Assembly: GCA_005239585.1 (NCBI GenBank)
Contig: SBBU01000185.1
Coordinates: 1-15,609 of the forward strand
Source of the DNA: Planctomycetaceae bacterium
GTDB lineage: Bacteria; Planctomycetota; MHYJ01; SBBU01
DNA: 15,609 nucleotides
Direction: 5' to 3'
The translations under genes and the position numbers were made by a program. Of the stretch, positions 1 to 7,186 are shown one piece after another (position 1 is the stretch's first letter; every line of letters begins with the position of its first letter). The notes beneath the pieces were generated by a model that saw only the letters and a list, made by a program, of their open reading frames with translations, did not search any database and had not been told where the DNA came from.

Positions 1-1842
1 ACTTCGCTAAGCTTTTCAGGTGCAGATGCCAGCGGCATGCAGATATTTGCAAATTCAACTTCATGGACCAACTTTGATGGAATAGCATTTACCGGACAGT
101 CAGGCACTGGAAAACATTTAGTAATAAATTCGCCGGGAGGGAAGGTCGATTCTATTAATACCACTTTTGATGCTACAGGAAATACGGCCAGCAATTCAGG
201 TGGTAATGTAGATGTCAGCCCTTCGTCAAGTAATTTTGTAATTATATTCAAAGAAAGCAACGACGCAGCTACTCCAAACACTGGACAGAGAAAAGGCGAG
301 GATAGAGATCTTGACGGGGCAAGTGCAAAGGCAGAGTGGGTGACGAATCTAAAGGTACTCACAAGCAATGCAGGTTCAGAGTCGGGCAGGGCAGAGAGAA
401 AGGGAATTCAAGGCGGTGTCTCTGCGGGTGGGATCTTAAATTCTGCCTATGCAATTGTTGGACAAGTAGGGTCAGGAGGTTCCAATATGGACGACATCCT
501 ACAGATTGTTGTCGCTTATAATACAATTACAAATAAAGATGGGGCCTCGGTTGGTCTTGGTGAAGTGGTGGCAAAATCTGGTGATACGTTTTCTGGAGGA
601 GGGGGTACTGTCCCGAATTTCAGCCATACAACCTACGGAGAACTGATTGGACTGCCGCTTGTGCTCACAGTTGATACAAATGGTAACGGTTCATATGATG
701 CCGGTGATTCTGATGAAGTTTCTTTTGCATCAACAGGAATTCCCGCTGCAGCAGTGCGGCCTCATATTATAAGACTCCGGTATAATGACTCGACAAATCC
801 GAGAATCAGCACGCAAGCCGATATAACGCTTACAAATGTAAAAGAAATTACAACACCATTAATATCAGATCTCGCATGGCTCAACTTTGTTTCTTACAAT
901 ATTAGCAACATTAATAGCGCCTTTTTCTATTTCTGTGGAATAGATGATTCGAATAATGCACAGGTTTACAAGTTGGCATACAATACTGCAACAGGCAGTG
1001 TTGCAGCTACTGTGGTAACAGCATTGCCCGGTAATGCCAGGAGCTACACACAGCCGACAATTGATAGGCTTAATATAGATGCCGGCACACAGCACTACTT
1101 ATTCCTTGGAACTGAATATAGTAGTACTTCTCTTAGAGCCCATGCCTTGATGGTTCAGCTTTCGGGCAGTGTGACTACGCGCGAGTATACACAATATGAT
1201 CCAGGCGGCCCAGGTGTTGATCCGGATGGTCCAGATGGTGATATCTTCAACGAAAATCCGCAATACGAGTGGAATGGTACTTTTGTAGTCGCATCAAGCT
1301 CTCGTAGGGCAGCGACGTTGAGCCTTAGCAGCACTAATCCAAGGGTCTTTGCAATAAATGCTATGAATGTTTCATTTGATCGTTTGAATACCAACTGGCC
1401 GGCAGATGGAAGCGGTGTTTTGATAGGGGCTGGCGATACTACAACGAATGACGGAGCGGAAGGGGGAGTATTCCAAAGGAATGGGATAACTTCATACGGA
1501 AAAATTGCGGTTGTAGGTCAAAACAACGGTCGCATAAATCTTATTAATCTGGACTCAGCCGCGCATCTTACAGGTACTCCGGCATCTCCAATAACAACAA
1601 TTTCAGGTACGGCTGTGGGTACAGTCGGTACCTATGCTATGAGCGTTCTTGATGGCAGATATTTCATAGGTGATGAGAATGGCAAGGTATTTCTAGTAAA
1701 TGTTGATTCGACAATGGCGATAACTTCTGCCAGTATTCTTTTGGATCTGGGTAGTGGTGTTGTAATCCGCACAATCTTGCCTACAGAGGCACATATATTT
1801 ATCGCAACAGATACGGGACAGGTTTATATGTTCCCTTACTGA
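1..1842 (+). CDS. Large surface/secreted protein with beta-propeller-like C-terminal half (5' end outside window)
   Basis: The frame is open from base 1 to a TGA at 1840-1842, so 613 residues are visible and the true start is probably upstream; the ATG at 37 is only the first internal methionine. The sequence is rich in Gly, Ser, Thr and Asn and has no transmembrane segment, as expected for an exported protein. Near residues 224-236 there is an EF-hand-like Asp/Asn loop (DTNGNGSYDAGD), a plausible calcium site. From about residue 290 onward, repeated beta-strand units such as GRINLINLDS, GKVFLVNVDS and GQVYMFPY resemble blades of a PQQ-like or quinoprotein-type propeller. The N-terminal visible part (about 1-210) is not recognised. 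It lies directly before a short peptide gene and another propeller protein, suggesting one operon of surface proteins. The exact family is unknown; adhesin or pilus-tip (PilY1-like) roles are guesses only. Confidence 0.72.
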   Translation, partial: TSLSFSGADASGMQIFANSTSWTNFDGIAFTGQSGTGKHLVINSPGGKVDSINTTFDATGNTASNSGGNVDVSPSSSNFVIIFKESNDAATPNTGQRKGEDRDLDGASAKAEWVTNLKVLTSNAGSESGRAERKGIQGGVSAGGILNSAYAIVGQVGSGGSNMDDILQIVVAYNTITNKDGASVGLGEVVAKSGDTFSGGGGTVPNFSHTTYGELIGLPLVLTVDTNGNGSYDAGDSDEVSFASTGIPAAAVRPHIIRLRYNDSTNPRISTQADITLTNVKEITTPLISDLAWLNFVSYNISNINSAFFYFCGIDDSNNAQVYKLAYNTATGSVAATVVTALPGNARSYTQPTIDRLNIDAGTQHYLFLGTEYSSTSLRAHALMVQLSGSVTTREYTQYDPGGPGVDPDGPDGDIFNENPQYEWNGTFVVASSSRRAATLSLSSTNPRVFAINAMNVSFDRLNTNWPADGSGVLIGAGDTTTNDGAEGGVFQRNGITSYGKIAVVGQNNGRINLINLDSAAHLTGTPASPITTISGTAVGTVGTYAMSVLDGRYFIGDENGKVFLVNVDSTMAITSASILLDLGSGVVIRTILPTEAHIFIATDTGQVYMFPY

Positions 1843-1847
1843 GGAGG
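1842..1847 (+). promoter_or_regulatory. Shine-Dalgarno AGGAGG for the 49-residue peptide gene
   Basis: A perfect AGGAGG begins on the last base of the upstream TGA stop and lies 5 bases before the ATG at 1853. This is the canonical spacing and strongly supports translation of the short frame that follows. The overlap with the stop codon also suggests translational coupling to the upstream propeller gene. Confidence 0.8.
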
Positions 1848-1852
1848 ATAAA

Positions 1853-2002
1853 ATGGATTATCAGGATCAACAAAATAGCGAAAAAAATAAACTGAAAAAA
1901 CCATATCAGAAACCGCAGATTGATACGGTTCCGGTCTATGAAACTGGGGCGCTTGCGTGCAATAAACCGCAAGGTATTTGCTTCCCTAGAAAGGTCACAT
2001 AA
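1853..2002 (+). CDS. 49-residue two-cysteine peptide, possible RiPP-like precursor
   Basis: The frame ATG 1853 to TAA 2000-2002 encodes 49 residues. It has a polar, charged N-terminal part (residues 1-20, rich in Gln, Asn and Lys), then KPYQKPQ (16-22), then VYETGALAC (28-36) and a C-terminal tail with Cys36 and Cys43 (NKPQGICFPRKVT). No signal peptide or membrane segment is present. Leader-like charged N-terminus plus a short Cys/Gly/Pro-containing C-terminus is the layout of ribosomally made, modified peptides. From memory (unverified), similar short proteins with KP..KP and ALAC patterns occur in uncultured Planctomycetota and Omnitrophota. Translation is supported by the perfect ribosome binding site. 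It sits 10 bases after one propeller gene and 20 bases before another. No radical SAM enzyme, YcaO protein, peptidase or exporter is visible, so modification is inferred only. It could also be a small structural or regulatory protein. Confidence 0.75.
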   Translation: MDYQDQQNSEKNKLKKPYQKPQIDTVPVYETGALACNKPQGICFPRKVT

Positions 2003-2022
2003 AGTGGAAAATATGTAATAGT

Positions 2023-4869
2023 ATGAGAATTTTATATCTTTTTTTCATCATTTTACTGGCAGGAGTTGTCAGATCAGAAGATTGGGCTAGTTTTCACGCC
2101 AAGAGAGTATCATATGAGACTGGCTTTGATGAAAATCTCAATCTTGCATGGTCTTATCAGGTAGAGGGCAATAAGGAAATTATTGCATCTCCGGTGGTTT
2201 CTGATGGGTATATTATCGCATGTGATTTTAACGGCAAGGTTTATTGCTTTGATGTTGAAGAGAGCAACAAGTACGGTATTCCTAAACTTGCATGGCAACC
2301 GTTTAAAACAAGCGGCGCTTCGGTCTTCGCTACACCACTGGTGCACAATGGAAGGATCTATATTATTTCAAAGGAGGGGAATGTACATGTGCTTGATATT
2401 GAAACCGGCGCTGAGATATGGAGAAGATCACTCTATTCAGAGGTTTTTTCTTCTCCAACAATAGTTGGAAATGTCCTCATTGTTGGGGCAGGGGCGCCAC
2501 TTAATGGCGTTATAGCCCTCGATATTACAAATCCAAGCACTTTTGGTGCAACTATATGGCGTTATGTATACGATAAGAGCCCTCAACCTGTCTTGACGTC
2601 TCCATGTGTTGTAAACAATATTGTCTATTTTGGCGACAATGCGAATCGTTTTTTTGCACTGGACATTAATACGCTGCAATTGGTGAGTGGATTTGGTACA
2701 AACGGTGTAGTTACAGTAGCAGGCGGATTCATGTATTCATCATGCACATATGACAGTGGTACTATCTATGTTGCTCCCGGAGCAAATGATATTAATGTTT
2801 ACAAAATAAATGCTTCTACAGGTGCTACAACAGCAATTCCAATAGGGGGTTCGAACAGCAATTCGATGACGTCCAATACAGTCTTCAAAGATGGTTTTGT
2901 ATATTTCGTCGGCGGAAAACAGGCAGGTCAGAAACTTTACAGATTGAACACGTCAACAGACGTTTTACAGAGCGCCTCGCTGGGATCGGCGACCGATTTC
3001 CCAATGTCGTCAACACCCGCTTTTGTAGGTAATCTTGTTTTTGTCGGGTCGAGTGATGGAAAGGCTTTGAGCGTGTTTGATACAAACCTGATCTTGAAGA
3101 AGACATTTGCTTTATCTGGAGAGGTCTATTGCTCGCCTACGATATCTAATGGTATGCTTTATGTTGCAACGAACAATGGGACTCTCTACGCCTTTAAATC
3201 AAGCCTTAACAACGCGCCTGAGGCCCCATCCAGCGGTTTCACCCCTGCGAACAGTGTGAGCACAAATGAAACACAGCCCACTTTAGCATGGAATGCAGTT
3301 ACTAATGATGAAACACCTTCTTCGGGGCTTCGTTATATAGTTCGTGTGGATACCGATGGGGAAGTACTCAACAGCTTGCTTCACGAGTCTATAACTCCAG
3401 CTGGCACGGCTTCATATACTATTCCTTCACCTATGGCTGAAGATACAAGGGTAACATGGAGGGTAAGAACGGTTGATGCTAATGGAGCTCTCTCAAAATG
3501 GTCAGCTTCCCAGGAGTTCTGGGTCAAGAGAAAAAATCTTCCCCCTCAGCCGCCAACGGATTTCATTGCGCTGCCGCAGGATTCATCAGTGCTTCTCAAG
3601 TGGAAGAAAAGTTCAAGTCTTGATATTACAAAGTACTCTTTAACCTATCGTTTAGATCCGGGAGGGACAGATAGTGTTGTAGATATAGGAAAAGAGAAGG
3701 AAACATTCACAGTTGGCGGGCTAACGAACGGACAACCATATTTATTCATGCTTGTTGCCGTTGATCTTGACGGGAACAGCAGTACACCTGTTACAAGCAA
3801 TGCTACGCCGAATCCGCCAATTTCTATAAATAGCTATGGGTATCCAAATATTGAATCAGCGGTTAGCGCCGCAGTCTCAGGAAGCACAATACTTATTGCC
3901 CCCGGTACGTACAAGATAATATTTCCTCTGGTTCTTAGAGAGGGTGTAACACTAAAAGGATTTTCTGCTCTTCATACTATACTTGACTTTGGGAGTCTTA
4001 ACACTGGTATCACGGTTGTAAGCGTTTTAGGCCAGCCTCCTGCTGTTATCAGGGATATGCTGTTAATGGGCGGCGGAACTGGGATTGCCGTTGCTTCATC
4101 CAAGCTGACTGTTCAAAATTGTGTGCTTACGGGCATGATTACCCCATTAAGTTCGAGCCTGAATTCTGAACTTTCAGTTATTAACAACACACTGATCTCA
4201 AATAAAGGAAATGGTTTGGATGTGATGAGTTCTAAACTTGTATTGAGAAATAACATGATTATGTACAACAAGGGATTTGGAGTCCTAAATATAAAATCAA
4301 CTGTAACGGGTGGATACAACTTGTTTTACGCGAATGACATGGATGACTGGTTTATCCCGGTTACTCAGACAGGCAATATAGCATTTGATGTTGTTTTTAA
4401 AGACAAAGACAAACTTGATTTTCGTGAGACAGAGGGATCAAAGGCAGTAGATACTGGAGATCCGGCTGATAATTATTCAAATGAACCAACTCCGAATGGC
4501 CAAAGGATAAATTTAGGTGCGTTTGGTAACACCATTTACGCGGCCAAGTCACAGCCTTCGATAGTTCAGCCGCCGCCACCTCCTCCACCGCCGCCACCTC
4601 CTCCGACCGGACCTACAAGTGAACCCGGCAACTCTAAAAATGGCGGTCTTTGTATTATTGCAACAACGGCTCTAGGGACTGTTTTTGAAGGCAAGCTGGA
4701 GAATTTCTATGGGATGAGAGATAAATTGCTAAGGACAAATCTGCCGGGCTCTGATTTTGTAAATCTCTATTATAGATTGAGTCTGCCTGTTGCAAAATTC
4801 ATAGAAGACAAGTCATCCTTGAAAATGATTACAAGGAAGCTGCTGGAAGCGATAGAGCCGGGCCGATAA
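2023..4869 (+). CDS. Secreted PQQ-propeller / FnIII / beta-helix protein with CFI-box-like C-terminal domain
   Basis: A signal peptide (residues 1-18, MRILYLFFIILLAGVVRS) opens a 948-residue modular protein. Residues about 19-390 are a PQQ-like (BamB-type) propeller, shown by repeated motifs such as SPVVSDGYIIACDFNGKVY, ATPLVHNGRIY and SPTISNGMLYVATNNGTLYA. Residues about 398-505 and 507-600 are two fibronectin-III-like domains. Residues about 603-835 look like a right-handed parallel beta-helix of the DUF1565/NosD kind (IESAVSAAVSGSTILIAPGTY). A run of 12 prolines (850-861) links to a C-terminal domain beginning CIIATTALG at Cys877 and containing FVNLYYRLSLPVAKFI, which matches my memory of the CFI-box-CTERM domain with Ile replacing Phe. 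The domain is presumably a surface-sorting or anchoring element, though its mechanism is not known to me. No clear Shine-Dalgarno precedes ATG 2023, so coupling to the peptide gene 20 bases upstream is plausible. No catalytic residues are evident; an extracellular binding role is likely. Confidence 0.85.
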   Translation: MRILYLFFIILLAGVVRSEDWASFHAKRVSYETGFDENLNLAWSYQVEGNKEIIASPVVSDGYIIACDFNGKVYCFDVEESNKYGIPKLAWQPFKTSGASVFATPLVHNGRIYIISKEGNVHVLDIETGAEIWRRSLYSEVFSSPTIVGNVLIVGAGAPLNGVIALDITNPSTFGATIWRYVYDKSPQPVLTSPCVVNNIVYFGDNANRFFALDINTLQLVSGFGTNGVVTVAGGFMYSSCTYDSGTIYVAPGANDINVYKINASTGATTAIPIGGSNSNSMTSNTVFKDGFVYFVGGKQAGQKLYRLNTSTDVLQSASLGSATDFPMSSTPAFVGNLVFVGSSDGKALSVFDTNLILKKTFALSGEVYCSPTISNGMLYVATNNGTLYAFKSSLNNAPEAPSSGFTPANSVSTNETQPTLAWNAVTNDETPSSGLRYIVRVDTDGEVLNSLLHESITPAGTASYTIPSPMAEDTRVTWRVRTVDANGALSKWSASQEFWVKRKNLPPQPPTDFIALPQDSSVLLKWKKSSSLDITKYSLTYRLDPGGTDSVVDIGKEKETFTVGGLTNGQPYLFMLVAVDLDGNSSTPVTSNATPNPPISINSYGYPNIESAVSAAVSGSTILIAPGTYKIIFPLVLREGVTLKGFSALHTILDFGSLNTGITVVSVLGQPPAVIRDMLLMGGGTGIAVASSKLTVQNCVLTGMITPLSSSLNSELSVINNTLISNKGNGLDVMSSKLVLRNNMIMYNKGFGVLNIKSTVTGGYNLFYANDMDDWFIPVTQTGNIAFDVVFKDKDKLDFRETEGSKAVDTGDPADNYSNEPTPNGQRINLGAFGNTIYAAKSQPSIVQPPPPPPPPPPPPTGPTSEPGNSKNGGLCIIATTALGTVFEGKLENFYGMRDKLLRTNLPGSDFVNLYYRLSLPVAKFIEDKSSLKMITRKLLEAIEPGR
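4570..4605 (+). repeat. Two tandem copies of an 18-base unit encoding 12 prolines
   Basis: The unit CCGCCGCCACCTCCTCCA is followed by a second copy that differs only at the last base. Together they encode Pro850-Pro861 of the large secreted protein, a stiff linker between the beta-helix and the C-terminal CFI-box-like domain. The near-perfect nucleotide identity suggests a recent duplication and possible length variation between strains. Confidence 0.9.
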
Positions 4870-4966
4870 CGCGGGTTCAAACAGATACCAAAGGTCTTTG
4901 TCAAACACATCCGATTCATATTACGTATAAATGTATATATTGATAATAGTGGAATGTCATTTCTTT

Positions 4967-4972
4967 AGGAGG
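4967..4972 (+). promoter_or_regulatory. Shine-Dalgarno AGGAGG for the prenyltransferase-repeat protein
   Basis: A perfect AGGAGG lies 5 bases before ATG 4978 and decides the start against ATG 4974, which is out of frame and too close. The 108-base gap upstream (4870-4977) contains AT-rich hexamers such as TATAAA at 4926-4931 and GATAAT at 4942-4947, but neither has a convincing -35 box at the right distance. Confidence 0.75.
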
Positions 4973-4977
4973 CATGT

Positions 4978-6006
4978 ATGAAGAAATTGCTCAGCCTGCT
5001 GGTTGGGTTTATTTGCATATCCTCATTGTCATTGCAGGATTCTCAGGAAGAGATAACGCCAGAGGCACGCACTGCAATAGAGAAAGGCATTAACTGGCTG
5101 AAGGAAAATCAGAATAAAGACGGGTCTTGGGGTTGCGAGAAGAATCAGCCTCCTAGCGTAGCATGCACAGCGCTTACTATGCTTGTTTTCATGTCTACTG
5201 GTACGACTCTTCAACGCGGCCCATATTCAGAGCCGCTTAGAAAGGGTCTTGACTGGTTAAAGACAAAAGGTGTGAGGGAGAAAGATGGTTTCATGTCTGC
5301 ATATGATTCAACAGGTATGGGAAATGTATTTGAACATGCTTGTGGTGTGCTCGTATTGGCCCATTTATTTGGCAGTTTGAAGGATTCGACAGAGTCGGGT
5401 GAAGTAAAGGGTATATTAAAAAGAGGGCTTTTAGTATTGGAAAAAATGCAGAACTCAGATGGCGGTTGGCCAAAGAATCCAAAGAGCGGGCCCTCAGACT
5501 CGGGCGTAACAGCTTTGTGCTACATGGCTATCAGGGCTGCAAATAAAGCTGGTGTTTCGACTGACAAGGCGGATCTAGATGCTCTTTTAAAACTTGCAAA
5601 GAAGTTTGGCGGTTCAAAGGATGGCGAGGGTGGTACGCTATATGGAATAGGTGCGGCATTGCGAATATTTTATGGATTGGGAAGCAAGAACGATTCAGAC
5701 GCAAAGAGCATGCTTAAAAAGGCAATCGATTTCAACTATAACTACAGAGGCGGCGGGTTAAGCGAATGGGATTACGCAGGGTTCTATCTCTCGACTGCTG
5801 CGCTTTTCCACGATGACAAGTCAGATACTTGGAAACAGTGGTATAAAAAGACATCAAAGTATCTTATTGAAAATCAGAAACCTGATGGCAAGGACAAAGG
5901 TTACTGGGTTATTCAGTATTGCCTTAACTGCAAGTGTTATGCTACCGATCTGGCAGTACTTTGCATGATAATGCCTGAACGTCTGCTGCCAGTAAACGAA
6001 TATTGA
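4978..6006 (+). CDS. Secreted prenyltransferase/squalene-cyclase-repeat protein
   Basis: The 342-residue product starts with a signal peptide (about residues 1-19). The rest is an alpha-alpha barrel-type repeat protein, as in the prenyltransferase/squalene oxidase repeat family. QW-like motifs are visible at 45-51 (QNKDGSW), 158-164 (QNSDGGW) and about 300-310 (QKPDGKDKGYW), and a helix motif NVFEHACGVLVLAHLF lies around 115-130. The D-x-D-D acid motif of class II terpene cyclases is absent, so hopanoid or terpene synthesis is unlikely. Secreted, apparently non-enzymatic members of this fold are, from memory, numerous in Planctomycetota. An unusual C-x2-C-x-C cluster (Cys315, Cys318, Cys320) replaces part of the last repeat and could bind metal or form disulfides. 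Its neighbours are also exported proteins. The function is unknown; protein binding or scaffolding is the likeliest role. Confidence 0.85.
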   Translation: MKKLLSLLVGFICISSLSLQDSQEEITPEARTAIEKGINWLKENQNKDGSWGCEKNQPPSVACTALTMLVFMSTGTTLQRGPYSEPLRKGLDWLKTKGVREKDGFMSAYDSTGMGNVFEHACGVLVLAHLFGSLKDSTESGEVKGILKRGLLVLEKMQNSDGGWPKNPKSGPSDSGVTALCYMAIRAANKAGVSTDKADLDALLKLAKKFGGSKDGEGGTLYGIGAALRIFYGLGSKNDSDAKSMLKKAIDFNYNYRGGGLSEWDYAGFYLSTAALFHDDKSDTWKQWYKKTSKYLIENQKPDGKDKGYWVIQYCLNCKCYATDLAVLCMIMPERLLPVNEY

Positions 6007-6056
6007 GTAGACCGGGCACAAATAGAGATCGTAGTTATCAAGCTGCTGGTCACATA

Positions 6057-6431
6057 ATGAGCAATGGTAAAGCATATTCAATCCTGATTTTGTTGCTCTC
6101 TTTCCAGCCTTCTAAAGAAGACCCTGACATAGAAAAATTAGTAACAGATTATCTAGGTAAAGATGCTGTGAAATCAAAGGAAGCAGGGGATAAATTAATC
6201 AAAAAGGGGAGGGCGGCAATACCTTCATTGTTGAGTCATTCATCTAAACGAGGAGTTAAGCTGGATAGAAGTTTTTTCAATAGACTAAAATGGGAGGCGG
6301 AGAAGTATAACGACAATATAGATGTGAGGAAAAAACTGCAAGAGACTAGGATAGATATTGTCTTGGATGACACAGAGATTCTTCAAGTGTTTCATACTAT
6401 AACAGTTCGGGGCGCTTCACAGGAGAAGTGA
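6057..6431 (+). CDS. N-terminal part of secreted STN-repeat protein, ended by in-frame TGA
   Basis: ATG 6057 gives a 124-residue product with a signal-like hydrophobic segment (about residues 5-16, AYSILILLLSF). The frame also opens at TTG 6003, overlapping the previous stop, but that would put a polar stretch before the signal peptide, so ATG 6057 is preferred. Residues about 22-60 resemble the HEAT-like or armadillo-like helical start seen in many planctomycete proteins (EAGDKLIKKGRAAIPSLL). Residues 95-124 (IDIVLDDTEILQVFHTITV) look like the first half of an STN-like (secretin/TonB short N-terminal) unit that stops abruptly at TGA 6429-6431. The same frame continues without another stop to 6923 and completes that unit. 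The gene is therefore probably one 288-residue frame broken by a single codon. Whether the short product is stable is unknown. Confidence 0.6.
   Translation: MSNGKAYSILILLLSFQPSKEDPDIEKLVTDYLGKDAVKSKEAGDKLIKKGRAAIPSLLSHSSKRGVKLDRSFFNRLKWEAEKYNDNIDVRKKLQETRIDIVLDDTEILQVFHTITVRGASQEK
6429..6431 (+). other. In-frame TGA interrupting the STN-repeat gene
   Basis: This TGA is codon 125 counted from ATG 6057. The reading frame on both sides is the same, and protein similarity to an STN-like unit continues straight across it (IDIVLDD... before, IPVILDPALQEK after). A single substitution from CGA, AGA, GGA or TGG would restore the frame. UGA serves as an ordinary stop elsewhere here, for example at 1840-1842, 6921-6923 and 13570-13572, so a changed genetic code is unlikely. 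A 6-bp hairpin (TCCTGC-GTT-GCAGGA, 6449-6463) follows 17 bases downstream. Confidence 0.75.
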
Positions 6432-6437
6432 ATTCCG

Positions 6438-6923
6438 GTGATCCTGGATCCTGCGTTGCAGGAAAAATTTAAGGAGAAAAAATTGAGTTTGAATCATGAG
6501 AAGAAGCCTATTATTGATATTGTAGAGAAAATAGCTGCTGATCTAAACCTTGATTATGATGTGATATTTGGAATCGTGCTTGTCAGTACACCCGAGAGGC
6601 TATGGCCGGGTTTATCGTCTTATTCACTGACATTAGAGAAACAGAGCAGTGTACCAAAAGGCATCAATGACAAGCTAGCAAAGGATGCAAGTTATGATTT
6701 TTGGCAGATGACCCCAAAGGAAATCCTTGCTCAAATAGCATCAAAACAAGAAATACATTTGGATGTGTCAGATTCAACAGCCCTCGCAAAAGGTAAAGAA
6801 ATTCAGATGAGATTTGACAATGTGAAATTGATTGACATACTAAAGATGATATGTGCTGCCTATGGTGATGATATTAAAATTGATAAAGAGAAACTTGAGT
6901 TTGTGCCAGTTGGAAAGAAATGA
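6438..6923 (+). CDS. C-terminal part of the interrupted STN-repeat protein
   Basis: A GTG at 6438, in the same frame as the gene before the TGA at 6429, can start a 161-residue product; an AGGAG at 6421-6425 lies 12 bases upstream, so re-initiation is possible. The protein has no signal peptide of its own. Residues about 1-55 (LDPALQEKFKEKKLSLNHEK, then IIDIVEKIAADLNLDYDV and IVLVST) and about 93-158 (EILAQIASKQEIHLDV, QMRFDNVKLIDILKMICAAY, KLEFVPVG) look like two related STN-like beta-alpha-beta units. The first lacks its beginning, which is encoded just before the TGA. This internal repeat is the main argument that both frames were one gene. STN-like units bind partner peptides or pack in secretin and TonB receptor periplasmic regions, but no membrane domain follows. 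Function is unknown. Confidence 0.6.
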   Translation: MILDPALQEKFKEKKLSLNHEKKPIIDIVEKIAADLNLDYDVIFGIVLVSTPERLWPGLSSYSLTLEKQSSVPKGINDKLAKDASYDFWQMTPKEILAQIASKQEIHLDVSDSTALAKGKEIQMRFDNVKLIDILKMICAAYGDDIKIDKEKLEFVPVGKK

Positions 6924-7058
6924 CCCTTTGAATGTTTGAGACTCTGAATCATGATGTTCAAACGCAAGAATTATCCTCCACGCAGTATAAGAAAGAAGTC
7001 ATACCGGTTTTAGTTAAAAAGCTGCGTATGCAAGTTTTATTAAATTTAGACTCCCTGA

Positions 7059-7140
7059 GTGTAAGAGATCACAGAGGAGACAGAGCACACAGAATGGTAG
7101 TTCTCTGTGACCTCTGTCTTCTCTGTGCTCTTATTTACAC
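7059..7140. repeat. Imperfect palindromic intergenic repeat (about 35-40 base arms)
   Basis: The left arm (about 7059-7093, GTGTAAGAGATCACAGAGGA and on) is nearly the reverse complement of the right arm (about 7101-7140, ending GTGCTCTTATTTACAC), around a short centre near 7094-7100. Both ends carry GTGTAA/TTACAC, followed by a purine-rich CACAGAG-type core. It lies 135 bases after the STN-repeat gene and 46 bases before mobB. From memory, CACAGAG/CTCTGTG repeats of this kind are dispersed between genes in many environmental bacterial genomes. It may act as a REP-like or MITE-like element, or as a transcript hairpin. There is no adjoining U-tract, so it is not a classical terminator. Confidence 0.75.
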
Positions 7141-7186
7141 GGTTCGTTTTTAATGTTTGGTAAACAACCTCAACTCTTTTCTAAAA

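Noticed and set aside
1853..4869. A complete RiPP cluster around the short peptide
   Set aside because: No radical SAM, YcaO, lanthionine synthetase, protease or ABC exporter gene is present in the window, so only the candidate precursor can be claimed.
4978..6006. Squalene-hopene cyclase or other terpene cyclase
   Set aside because: The protein is about half the usual length, has a signal peptide and lacks the D-x-D-D catalytic motif.
6003..6056. TTG 6003 as start of the STN-repeat gene
   Set aside because: It would place 18 polar residues before the hydrophobic signal segment; ATG 6057 gives a normal signal peptide.
6429..6431. Alternative genetic code with UGA as a sense codon
   Set aside because: UGA ends several intact genes here (1840-1842, 6921-6923, 13570-13572), and only this one gene is interrupted.
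6932..7153. A 73-codon frame after the STN-repeat gene
   Set aside because: It runs through the 7059-7140 palindrome, has no ribosome binding site and its composition reflects the repeat (RDHRGDRAH, VLCDLCLLCAL).
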